A stretch of 64,000 bases of DNA from Angelakisella massiliensis. GTDB taxonomy: Bacteria > Bacillota > Clostridia > Oscillospirales > Ruminococcaceae. Shown here piece after piece: positions 34,879 through 43,019 of the stretch (position 1 is the first letter of the stretch; each line of letters opens with the position of its first letter). The notes beneath the pieces were generated by a model. It was given only the letters and a program-made list of their open reading frames with translations. It was not told the origin of the DNA and made no database searches. The position numbers and the translations under genes were made by a program. The DNA lies in contig NZ_LT629945.1 in NCBI RefSeq assembly GCF_900104675.1, positions 1,912,756-1,976,755 on the forward strand, in the 5' to 3' direction.

Positions 34879-34918
34879 GACTTTCGGCTTGGTTATGCAG
34901 GGCCGAAGGTCTTTTTTT
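34879..34918 (+). terminator. Terminator after luxS
   Basis: GACTTTCGGCT pairs with GGCCGAAGGTC (11 bp with two G-U), followed by seven T's. Confidence 0.88.
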
Positions 34919-34951
34919 AAACTTTTGCCGCCAGGCTCTTCTTCAAAAAGG

Positions 34952-34992
34952 TAAAAAAGGGACAGACCCTGACACTCAGACGGGCCTGTCCC
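34952..34992 (-). terminator. Terminator of the flavoprotein gene
   Basis: On the minus strand GGGACAG pairs with CTGTCCC, followed by TTTTTT. It ends the minus-strand transcript from 36394. Confidence 0.8.
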
Positions 34993-34999
34993 GAAAATT

Positions 35000-36394
35000 T
35001 TATCCGTTTTGCTTTTGGCAGATGCGGTCCGCGACATACAGGCCGTTGGCGGATGCCTGGGAGAGGGAACGGGTGAATCCGGCTCCGTCCCCAATGGCAT
35101 AGAAGCCGGGATGCCCCCGAAGCTCAAAGTCATCACAGTCGGGGCGGGCGGAATAATATTTACATTCGATACCGTAAAGCAGTGTATCATAGTTGGCGGT
35201 ACCAGGCGCGATCTTATCCAGCTGATAAAGGGTCTCCACGATATTGTCCAGCTGCCGCTTGGGAATGCAGAGGCTCAGGTCGCCGGGAACGGCGTTGAGC
35301 GTGGGGCGGGTGTTGGACTGGCGCAGGCGCTTTTCATCGGTGCGCCGCCCGTTCATCAGGTCTCCCAGCCGCTGTACCATGACGCCGCCGCCGCTGATGA
35401 GGTTGGCCAGGCTGGCCACATGGCGGGCGTATTCGATGGGCTCCCGGAAGGGCTGCGTAAAGCGGATGGTGGAGAGCAGGGCGAAGTTGGAGTTCTGGGT
35501 TTTGCGGGCGGGATCGCGGTAAGAATGTCCGTTGACAGTGAGAACGCCGTCGGTATTTTCGGTCACCACGCTGCCCCGCTCATTGAAGCAGAACATCCGG
35601 GTGGTATCGCCGTAGCCCTTGCTGCGGTAAATGATCTTGGGCTCATAGATTTTTTTGGAAAAATCCTCCCACACCATGGCGGGCAGCTCCACCCGAACGC
35701 CAATATCCACCTGATTGTTGCTCATGGGGATATGGTTGCGGTGGCACCAGGAGGTGAACAGATTGCTTCCGGCCCGGCCCACAGCAAAAATGATCTGTCC
35801 CGCTGTGGTATGGAGCAGTTCACCGCCGGAGATCATGGTCACTTCCCGGGTGTTGATGTCTACATCCGTCACCTGTGTGCGGGGAACGATATGGCAGCGG
35901 GTGGAAAGATCCTGCACCATCTTGACCATAGTGGCAAAGTTGGAATCGGTACCCAGATGCTTCAGCTGAGCCTGGAGCATATGCAGGTCATATTGCAGGC
36001 ACAGTTTTTTCAGGTCGTTGTTGGGCATATACCGCTCGGTGGTAGCACCGTAGGAGACCAGGATCCTGTCCGCCTGCTCGATATAATCCAAAACCACTTC
36101 CGGCTCCAGGAAGCTGGTCAGCCAGCCGCCGTATTCGGTTGAGATGACATATTTTCCGTCGGAGAATGCTCCGGCGCCGCCCAGTCCTTCCATAATGGCG
36201 CAGGACTTGCAGCGGATGCAGTGATCGGTCTGTTTGGTAACAATGGGGCACTTCCGGTTTTCCAGGGAATTTCCCTGTTCCACCAGACAAACCTTCAGCT
36301 GAGGCGCTTTTTCGGTCAAGCGGTGCGCAGCCATCAAACCGCCGATACCGCCGCCTACGATGAGCACATCATAATACTTTTTGAGCTGTTCCAT
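35000..36394 (-). CDS. FAD-dependent dehydrogenase (COG2509-type)
   Basis: The protein is 464 aa. The FAD-binding Rossmann motif VGGGIGGLMAAHRL is at residues 13-26 and a second FAD contact is in YAIGDGAGFTRSLSQASANG near the end. Between them are a CIRCKSC motif at about 60 and AVGRAGSNLF. This matches the uncharacterised FAD-dependent dehydrogenases related to HI0933/GltD-type proteins. The Cys pair may bind iron-sulfur or act in redox. Substrate unknown. It is monocistronic. Confidence 0.88.
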   Translation of the reverse strand: MEQLKKYYDVLIVGGGIGGLMAAHRLTEKAPQLKVCLVEQGNSLENRKCPIVTKQTDHCIRCKSCAIMEGLGGAGAFSDGKYVISTEYGGWLTSFLEPEVVLDYIEQADRILVSYGATTERYMPNNDLKKLCLQYDLHMLQAQLKHLGTDSNFATMVKMVQDLSTRCHIVPRTQVTDVDINTREVTMISGGELLHTTAGQIIFAVGRAGSNLFTSWCHRNHIPMSNNQVDIGVRVELPAMVWEDFSKKIYEPKIIYRSKGYGDTTRMFCFNERGSVVTENTDGVLTVNGHSYRDPARKTQNSNFALLSTIRFTQPFREPIEYARHVASLANLISGGGVMVQRLGDLMNGRRTDEKRLRQSNTRPTLNAVPGDLSLCIPKRQLDNIVETLYQLDKIAPGTANYDTLLYGIECKYYSARPDCDDFELRGHPGFYAIGDGAGFTRSLSQASANGLYVADRICQKQNG

Positions 36395-36603
36395 CTATTC
36401 AACACATCCTCTGGGGTATTACAAAACCCCCTTGTATTTTTCGTTTTTAATGAGACAGGCCACAATTCCGGCAATCTTCCTGCTGCAAGAAGCCCGGAAG
36501 CCGGGAAGCTCCCCACCCCGCTGCGTCATTGCCGTCAATGATCCTTAATGATCCTTTCAGATCAGGCAAATAAGGAGAATAAGGGGAGGTGGCACAATAT
36601 ATT

Positions 36604-37824
36604 TTACATCCGTCCGATGTTCCGTCCCATCAGCCGCTCCACGCCCCAAACTTTCTCCCGATATTCCGCCAGGGCCTTTTCATAAACGCTCAGGGTGTGC
36701 TGCGCCAGATCCCGCGCGCCGCTGTTGCGGATGGAAGCAATGACAGATTCCTTGAACTGCCGCAGAATCTCCGGGTCCATGGTTTTGATCTGCCGCAGCT
36801 TATCGGCCATTTCTTCGGCATTGTTGAAGTTATAGCCGTTGCGGCCATCCTGTACCTGATCGGCGTTGAGAGGATCGGTCCGCTGCAATACCGGAAGGCC
36901 GGCACACATTCCTTCCAGCATGGAAATGGAATTGGTGTCGGAGAGAGATGCGGTGACGTACACATCACAAAGAGCATAGTAGGGAGGGAGCTGCTCATGG
37001 GGAACTTTTCCGGCGAATGTGACCAGCTCTGTCAGCCCCAGGCGCTGAGCCTGTTGCTCCAGTTCCTCCCGAACAGGACCGTCACCGATAATCAGCAGAT
37101 GGATGTTGTCCTCCGGCCGGACAGCCTGAGCCCAATAGTCAAGCAGCACATCCACGCTTTTTTCCCGGCCCAGCCGCCCTACAAAGCAGGCTACCATGGC
37201 ATCGGAACGGATGTGATGCTGCTGACGAAGGAGCAGCTTTTGTTCCTCTGTAATATCCTTCACCGAAAATTGGTCCACTTCCACGGCGTTGGGGATGACA
37301 TTGACCCCCTTGCGCAGCCCGGTTTTGCGGAAATATTCCTCACACTTCTGAGAGGGACCGGTTACTTCCTCCGCCTGCTTGGCGAAAAAGCGCATATACC
37401 GGTGGGAGAGACGAGTGGTGGGTTTGGCCAAAACCTTTGGGGCAACATAATAGATGTAATCATCATACATGGTGTGCAGGGTGTAAATCAGCGGTACCCC
37501 CAGCAGTTTGGCACACAGCACCCCGGAAAAACCGATGCCGAATTCATTGTGGATATGAATGATATCAGGGTCAAACTTCTGAACCATTTTCAGACGGGTG
37601 CGGCTGATGGGCAGCGCCACACTGTAGCCGTAAAATTTACGGGAGGTGTGGGCGGGACAATGGAGAACACCATCCGCTACATAGTGGTGGGAAGTATTGG
37701 CGTCAGCAGTAACTACCAGCACTTCATGGCCCAGCTGTTCCAGACCTTCCTTGAGGATTTTTACATGGGTCACCACGCCGTTGATATGGGGCAGGTAGGT
37801 TTCGGTAAAAAGAGCGATTCGCAT
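36604..37824 (-). CDS. GT4-family glycosyltransferase
   Basis: The protein is 406 aa. The N-terminal GT-B domain starts MRIALFTETYLPHINGVVTH and has HIHNEFGIGFSG. The C-terminal donor domain has VIPNAVEVDQF, FVGRLGREKSVDVLL and the ExxxxxxxE-type site in NSISMLEGMCAGLPVLQ. The closest known group is the diacylglycerol glucosyltransferases that make membrane glycolipids in Firmicutes. Lipid acceptor and UDP-glucose donor are inference. It has its own promoter, divergent from hprK. Confidence 0.88.
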   Translation of the reverse strand: MRIALFTETYLPHINGVVTHVKILKEGLEQLGHEVLVVTADANTSHHYVADGVLHCPAHTSRKFYGYSVALPISRTRLKMVQKFDPDIIHIHNEFGIGFSGVLCAKLLGVPLIYTLHTMYDDYIYYVAPKVLAKPTTRLSHRYMRFFAKQAEEVTGPSQKCEEYFRKTGLRKGVNVIPNAVEVDQFSVKDITEEQKLLLRQQHHIRSDAMVACFVGRLGREKSVDVLLDYWAQAVRPEDNIHLLIIGDGPVREELEQQAQRLGLTELVTFAGKVPHEQLPPYYALCDVYVTASLSDTNSISMLEGMCAGLPVLQRTDPLNADQVQDGRNGYNFNNAEEMADKLRQIKTMDPEILRQFKESVIASIRNSGARDLAQHTLSVYEKALAEYREKVWGVERLMGRNIGRM

Positions 37825-37928
37825 GATACACCTCGTCTAACTAACGCGCCGTGTGGACGGCAGCCGCCGAGTGCGGCGCCATTCCGGAAAATAAAAACGC
37901 AAACTGTAATAGATGGGATGACACAGTT

Positions 37929-37957
37929 ATTATACCATAGCTTTTGGCCTCTCACAA
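37929..37957 (-). promoter_or_regulatory. Promoter of the GT4 gene
   Basis: On the minus strand TTGTGA, a 17-bp spacer and TATAAT, about 105 bp before the start codon. Confidence 0.75.
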
Positions 37958-38026
37958 CCGCTGGGGGAAAAAGACTGAGGAAAACGGTAAAATTTTGCTC
38001 CTGTTTGGTCAAAGCGGGAAAAAGAT

Positions 38027-38055
38027 TTGAAACCATGGTAAAACTACGGTATAAT
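38027..38055 (+). promoter_or_regulatory. Promoter of the hprK operon
   Basis: TTGAAA (38027-38032), 17-bp spacer, TATAAT (38050-38055). The leader of about 210 nt to the hprK start contains no recognised riboswitch. Confidence 0.8.
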
Positions 38056-38272
38056 GGTTGCAAGATCATTGATGGGGATGATGGCGGATGCCGTCCCACT
38101 TTCCCGGCGGGGTTTTGCAATGGGGCAAAAGCTGATGGCGTCAGGAAGAAAAGGCAGCTTTTACCGGGTAAAGCCCTGGGAAAATATCCCCGTCTTACTG
38201 TAAAAACGATGGTATGAGCATCTATTCTCCAAAAAACTGGGATTTATCAAGAAAAAGGCAGGGATCAGGACC

Positions 38273-39250
38273 ATGAGTATGCAGCAGTTTACAGTCCCTC
38301 TGAGCAAGCTGATCGGCAAGCTGAACATCGGTGTGGTATATATGCCTGAGGAAAGCGGTGAAATCCTTATTTCCAGCGCCGATATCAACCGGCCGGGTCT
38401 TCAGCTGGTAGGCTTTTTTGAGTATTTTGACAATAAACGCATTCAGCTGATGGGCAAGAGCGAAATGACCTTCCTCAGCCAGCAGAGCCCGGAGGTACAG
38501 GAGCAGGCGCTGGAGAAGTTTTTCGCGGCTACACCGGTGGCGGTCATCATCAGCCGGAACTTTTCGCCTACCGAGCTGATGCTGGAGAAGGCCAAAAAGT
38601 ATAAGGTACCGGTGCTGGTGACCCCGGAGGCTACCTCCAACTTCGCTTCCGCCCTCAATGCCATGCTGAATATTGAGCTGGCCCCCAGAGTTACCCGCCA
38701 TGGCGTTTTGGTGGAGGTATACGGCGAAGGTGTGCTGCTGCTGGGTGACAGCGGCGTTGGCAAGAGCGAGACCGCCATTGAGCTGGTCAAGCGTGGACAC
38801 CGCCTCATCGCTGACGACGCGGTGGAGATCCGCCGGGTATCCAGCAAAACCCTGGTAGGTTCTTCCCCGGAGAATATCCGCCATTTTCTGGAGCTTCGCG
38901 GCATCGGCATCATCAATGTCCGCCGCATCTTCGGTATCGGTTCGGTCAAGGTGACGGAAAATATTGATATGCTGATCAATCTGGAGATCTGGAATCAGTC
39001 CAAAGTATATGACCGGATGGGGATGGAAAATGAGTTCACCGATATTTTGGGTATTTCGGTGCCTTCTCTGACCATTCCGGTCAAGCCCGGCCGGAACCTG
39101 GCCATCATCATCGAGGTGGCGGCTATGAACAACCGTCAGAAAAAGATGGGCTATAACGCGGCCCATGAGCTGCTGGAGCGCCTTGGAATGGGGGACGATA
39201 TCCCTGCCGGCAGTCCTCAGAAGAAGGCGGATCAGTTCGATTTCTTTTAA
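38273..39250 (+). CDS. hprK: HPr kinase/phosphorylase
   Basis: The protein is 325 aa. The N-terminal domain (residues 1-130) is followed by the Walker A GDSGVGKSETAIELV and the HprK signature GHRLIADDAVEIRR, then ELRGIGIINVRRIFGIG. All catalytic elements are intact. It phosphorylates HPr on Ser46 in response to fructose bisphosphate and ATP, and reverses this with phosphate, controlling carbon catabolite repression. It opens the PHP-HMGL-murB-whiA-dnaE-pfkA run. The ribosome binding site is weak. Confidence 0.96.
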   Translation: MSMQQFTVPLSKLIGKLNIGVVYMPEESGEILISSADINRPGLQLVGFFEYFDNKRIQLMGKSEMTFLSQQSPEVQEQALEKFFAATPVAVIISRNFSPTELMLEKAKKYKVPVLVTPEATSNFASALNAMLNIELAPRVTRHGVLVEVYGEGVLLLGDSGVGKSETAIELVKRGHRLIADDAVEIRRVSSKTLVGSSPENIRHFLELRGIGIINVRRIFGIGSVKVTENIDMLINLEIWNQSKVYDRMGMENEFTDILGISVPSLTIPVKPGRNLAIIIEVAAMNNRQKKMGYNAAHELLERLGMGDDIPAGSPQKKADQFDFF

Positions 39251-39293
39251 CAGAGAAACAGACGGCGGACGCAGAGGGAAGCCGTTATGCCTT

Positions 39294-39333
39294 TTCCCGC
39301 GGTTTTGCGCTGCAAGGCGGAAAGCCGCGGGAA
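39294..39333 (+). other. Strong hairpin without T-run between hprK and the PHP gene
   Basis: TTCCCGCGG pairs with CCGCGGGAA. No T-run follows, so it is more likely an mRNA processing or stability element than a terminator. Confidence 0.5.
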
Positions 39334-39396
39334 CTTCTCGCATAGGATAGAACGGCGCTGTTTCGGCGGCGCGACTTGGAAAGGAAACGGAATTTT

Positions 39397-40125
39397 ATGA
39401 ATATTTGCGGCGATACCCATACACATACGCTGATTTGTCAGCACGCCTTCAGCACCCTGCTGGAAAACGTGGCCCAGGCAAAGCGCCTGGGACATCGCTT
39501 TTTGGCGGCAACAGAACATGGCCCGGCTATGGATGCCGCGCCGATCATTTGGTACCATATGAATCTTCCCCGCTTTGTGCCGCAGGTGCTGGATGGCGTT
39601 GTGGTGCTCAGGGGATGCGAGGCCAATGTGCTGCCGGATGGAACACTGGACCTTCCGGAAAGTGTTCTGGAACATCTGGATTGGGTCATTGCCTCCATGC
39701 ATGGGGGAATTGTGCCGGAAGGGCTGACACAGGAGGAGTATACCAACATTTGGCTGAAGGTGGTGGAGAATCCCTATGTGGACTGTATCGGCCATCTGGG
39801 GCAGGAAAAGTTCAAACCTGATTACCCCACTGTGATCCGGGCCTTCCGGGATCACAACAAAGTGGTGGAAATCAATGCTTCTTCCCATATTGTGCGCCAG
39901 GGCTGCGAGGAAAACTGCCGCCAGATCGTCCGCTTGTGCAAGGAATACAAGGTGCCGCTGGTGCTTTCCTCTGACGCTCATTTTGCTGCCGCTATCGGGC
40001 AGGTGGATTGGTGTATCCGCCTGGTTGAGGAGGAAGGTTATCCGGAAGATTTGGTCCTCAACGGAGATTATGAGCGGTTCCGTCAGGGAGTGAAAAAACT
40101 CCGGGGTGTGGAGCTGCCGGAGTGA
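39397..40125 (+). CDS. PHP-domain phosphatase/phosphoesterase (YcdX-like)
   Basis: The protein is 242 aa, with start at 39397 behind AAAGGAAACG. It is a PHP fold with metal ligands in GDTHTHTLIC, LAATEHGP, ASMHGG, DCIGHLGQ and LSSDAH. The short stand-alone form matches the YcdX/histidinol-phosphatase-like group, small phosphate-ester hydrolases. It lies between hprK and an HMG-CoA lyase gene. Its substrate is unknown. Confidence 0.88.
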   Translation: MNICGDTHTHTLICQHAFSTLLENVAQAKRLGHRFLAATEHGPAMDAAPIIWYHMNLPRFVPQVLDGVVVLRGCEANVLPDGTLDLPESVLEHLDWVIASMHGGIVPEGLTQEEYTNIWLKVVENPYVDCIGHLGQEKFKPDYPTVIRAFRDHNKVVEINASSHIVRQGCEENCRQIVRLCKEYKVPLVLSSDAHFAAAIGQVDWCIRLVEEEGYPEDLVLNGDYERFRQGVKKLRGVELPE

Positions 40126-40185
40126 TTGTTCCGGCTATGTAAGGCCGAAAAAGGAAGATCAAAATTACATAAGGAGGAATGAGCG

Positions 40186-41121
40186 ATGCTGTGTTATCCA
40201 AAGTCCATTACCGTGTGTGAAGTCTCTACCAGGGACGGCTTTCAGAGCCTGCCTTTTGAGATCGAAACTGAGGACAAACTGGAGCTGCTGGAGCAGATTG
40301 CGGATGCGGGAATCCGGGAAATTGAAGTAGGCTCCTTTGTGCCCGGCGCGTCTGAGGATCAGTGGAAGATGAGCAAAACGCCGGAGGTGTTCCGCCGGAT
40401 GGCACGGCGTCAGGGCGTGGTATATCGCGCGTTGCTCCAGACCCCCGAGGGTGCCCGACAGGCCATTGACAGCGGCTGCCGCAAGTTCAAGATCAACATT
40501 TCCGGCAGCGAAAAGCATTATCAGCTGATGACCGGCAAGAGTATCGCCGAAGGGGTCAAAGGCTTTGAGGAAATCGGCAGGCTGGCGGCGGATAACGGTG
40601 TGGCGCTGCTGGGGTCCATCTCTCTGGCCTTCCTCTCCCCCTATGACGGACAGGTGCCTCTGGAACGACTGAGCATGATTATTGAAAGCTTCCTCAACTG
40701 CGGCGCGGAGGAAATCTCCCTCAACGATACGGCGGGGATGGCCACCCCTGCCATGGTTTATGAATACTTTGAACAGATGCAGCAGCGGTTCCCGCAGGTG
40801 AAGGCATGGGCATTCCATCCCCACAACACCAGAGGAATGGGTCTTGCCAATACTTTGGCGGCCCTGCAGGCGGGGATTCAGAAGGTGGACGCTTCCCTGG
40901 CGGGAATCGGCGGATGCAGCGTATTCAAGAATGCCAGCGGCAACATTTCCACCGAGGATCTGGTATATTTGTTGGACGGCATGGGAATTGAAACCGGCGT
41001 CCGGATGGAGCCCCTGCTTCGGGCGGGGCAAACGGTGGAAAAACTGGTAGGCGGACGCAACTGTGACAGCTATCTGCAGCGGCTGGAGAAGCTGAAAAAG
41101 TCCGGCCAGGAGATTGAATGA
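40186..41121 (+). CDS. Hydroxymethylglutaryl-CoA lyase-like protein
   Basis: The protein is 311 aa, with AAGGAGG before the start. It is an HMGL/DRE-TIM barrel: TRDGFQ at 16-21 (catalytic Arg-Asp), EVGSFV, LNDTAGMA, the metal-binding His pair in FHPHNTRGMGLAN, and the Cys loop GIGGCSVFKNASGNISTEDL. These agree with HMG-CoA lyase, which splits HMG-CoA into acetoacetate and acetyl-CoA in leucine breakdown; other acyl-CoA or keto-acid substrates are possible. Its presence inside a cell-envelope/replication gene run is unusual. Confidence 0.87.
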   Translation: MLCYPKSITVCEVSTRDGFQSLPFEIETEDKLELLEQIADAGIREIEVGSFVPGASEDQWKMSKTPEVFRRMARRQGVVYRALLQTPEGARQAIDSGCRKFKINISGSEKHYQLMTGKSIAEGVKGFEEIGRLAADNGVALLGSISLAFLSPYDGQVPLERLSMIIESFLNCGAEEISLNDTAGMATPAMVYEYFEQMQQRFPQVKAWAFHPHNTRGMGLANTLAALQAGIQKVDASLAGIGGCSVFKNASGNISTEDLVYLLDGMGIETGVRMEPLLRAGQTVEKLVGGRNCDSYLQRLEKLKKSGQEIE

Positions 41122-41139
41122 GAGAAAGGCGGAGACGGC

Positions 41140-42054
41140 TTGAAGAATAAAGGTTTTTCCTGTTTGGCAGAGGCGTTGAAAACGGCGGAGATTCCTTTTA
41201 TGGAGGATGAGCCCATGGCCCTTCACACCACTTTCCGCGTGGGAGGGGAAGCACCGGTTTTTATTGAGCCCCGGAGTGAAGAGGAAGCAGTGGCTGCCGC
41301 GAAATACTGCCGACAGTATGAAAAGCCGGTCTTTTACCTGGGCAGAGGTTCCAACCTTTTGGTGTCGGATGATCCGCTGCCCCTGGCTGTACTCCATTTG
41401 GGTAAATCCTATAACCGCCTGTGCCTCACCGCACCAGGGGAGATCACAGCCCAAAGCGGCGCGCTGCTGACAGACCTGTGCCGGATGGCCCGGGATGAAG
41501 GGCTGTCAGGGCTGGAGTTTGCTTATGGCATCCCTGGTTCGGTGGGGGGCGGTGTATATATGAACGCCGGCGCCTACGGGGGAGAGCTGAAAGATGTAGT
41601 GACCACCGTCCGGTATCTGGACGAGGAAGGAAACCTCCGGCAAGCGTCTGGAGAAGAGCTGGCTTTTTCTTACCGGCACAGTATGTTTTCCGGCCGCCAA
41701 TGCTTGATTCTCTCGGCGGTTTTCCGCCTCCATCCCGGGAAAAAGGAGGAAATCTCCGCCCGGATGGAGGATTATATGGAGCGCCGCCGGTCCAAGCAGC
41801 CACTGGAATACGGCAGCGCCGGCAGCACCTTCAAGCGGCCTGAGGGGGCCTATGCCTCCGCCCTTATCGACCAGTGCGGATTAAAGGGATATACTGTCGG
41901 CTGTGCTCGGGTCAGTGAGAAGCATGCCGGTTTTGTCATCAACCGGGGCGGGGCTACCTGCGCTCAGATCAAGGCCGTTATGGCCCATGTGACCAAAACA
42001 GTGAAGGAGCAGACCGGATTCCAGCTGGAGCCGGAAGTGCGATTTTTACCCTGA
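41140..42054 (+). CDS. murB: UDP-N-acetylenolpyruvoylglucosamine reductase
   Basis: The protein is 304 aa with a TTG start at 41140 behind GGCGGAG. FAD-binding and catalytic motifs are clear: HTTFRVGGEA, GRGSNLLVSD, GIPGSVGGGVYMNAGAYGGE, the catalytic YRHSMFSG and GSAGSTFKRP, and SEKHAGFVIN. It is a type II MurB that reduces enolpyruvyl-UDP-GlcNAc to UDP-MurNAc for peptidoglycan. It is followed closely by whiA. Confidence 0.96.
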   Translation: MKNKGFSCLAEALKTAEIPFMEDEPMALHTTFRVGGEAPVFIEPRSEEEAVAAAKYCRQYEKPVFYLGRGSNLLVSDDPLPLAVLHLGKSYNRLCLTAPGEITAQSGALLTDLCRMARDEGLSGLEFAYGIPGSVGGGVYMNAGAYGGELKDVVTTVRYLDEEGNLRQASGEELAFSYRHSMFSGRQCLILSAVFRLHPGKKEEISARMEDYMERRRSKQPLEYGSAGSTFKRPEGAYASALIDQCGLKGYTVGCARVSEKHAGFVINRGGATCAQIKAVMAHVTKTVKEQTGFQLEPEVRFLP

Positions 42055-42083
42055 TCCAGAACCTATGACAGGAGCGCGAGGCT

Positions 42084-42983
42084 ATGTCTTATACATCCCA
42101 AGCCAAAAATGAAATTCTTTCGGACCGCCACCTCCGCAGCCGCTTCCGCAATCAGCTGGCTTTCGGCCTGATTTGCTTTGGGCAGCAGTACAGTCAGGAA
42201 GGAGTACAGCTGAGCACCATGGAGAGCGGAGCCGCCCGGCTGTATGCCTCCATGATTCCCAAGCTGATCCCCCTGGAGGGGACCATCACCACAGTGGAAA
42301 CGGATAATGCTGGCCATATCGCCTATAATGTGCGGCTGGATCAGGTGGGGGACCGGCGAAATCTGCTGAATTATTTTGCCATGCTTTACCCGGAGGGGGT
42401 CACCTACGATTTGCTGGGAGGCGATGAAGGAACAGCGGCCTTTGTTTGCGGCGCTTTTTTGGCCTGCGGCGGTTTATCGGACCTTAACCGGGATTACCAC
42501 CTGGAATTTGCCCTTCCCCGGGAGGAGCTGGAACCTGTACTGACAGGGATTCTCAGCGAGGTGGGATTTATTCCCCGCCAAACCAAACGGCGGGGACTGC
42601 CGGTAGTATATTTTCACGACAGTGAGCAGATGGAGGACCTGCTTACTTTTATGCACTGCTCCAAGATGTCTCTGGAACTGATGGGTATCAAGGTACTCAA
42701 GGAGCGGCGCAATGCCGCTAACCGGGCGTTTAACTGCGACAGTGCCAACATTGACAAGGTGGTGGGAGCGGCTTCGGCGCAGATTGCGGATATCCGCCGC
42801 CTCACAAAGGAGCAAGGGCTGGAAGCGCTGCCGGACGAGCTGCGGGAGACGGCACGGCTGCGTCTGGAAATGCCGGAGGCATCTCTTCGGGAGCTGGCGG
42901 AAGCGCTGGGACTGTCCAGGTCCGGGGTCAACCATCGTCTCAAACGTCTCAGCCAGTTGGCTGGGAAAGAACAGGATCAATAA
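42084..42983 (+). CDS. whiA: DNA-binding protein WhiA
   Basis: The protein is 299 aa, with ATGACAGGAG upstream of the start. The N-terminal half is the degenerate LAGLIDADG domain (FVCGAFLACGGLSDLNRDYH). The C-terminal helix-turn-helix reads LRLEMPEASLRELAEALG then LSRSGVNHRLKRL. WhiA is conserved across Gram-positives and links cell division and metabolism. In many relatives rapZ and yvcK come just before it; here murB does. Confidence 0.95.
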   Translation: MSYTSQAKNEILSDRHLRSRFRNQLAFGLICFGQQYSQEGVQLSTMESGAARLYASMIPKLIPLEGTITTVETDNAGHIAYNVRLDQVGDRRNLLNYFAMLYPEGVTYDLLGGDEGTAAFVCGAFLACGGLSDLNRDYHLEFALPREELEPVLTGILSEVGFIPRQTKRRGLPVVYFHDSEQMEDLLTFMHCSKMSLELMGIKVLKERRNAANRAFNCDSANIDKVVGAASAQIADIRRLTKEQGLEALPDELRETARLRLEMPEASLRELAEALGLSRSGVNHRLKRLSQLAGKEQDQ

Positions 42984-43019
42984 TGCCGACAGTAGAAACA
43001 AGGAAAGGGACCCATCATC

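Noticed and set aside
39294-39333. Hairpin between hprK and the PHP gene as a terminator
   Set aside because: No T-run follows the stem on either strand, so termination is unlikely.
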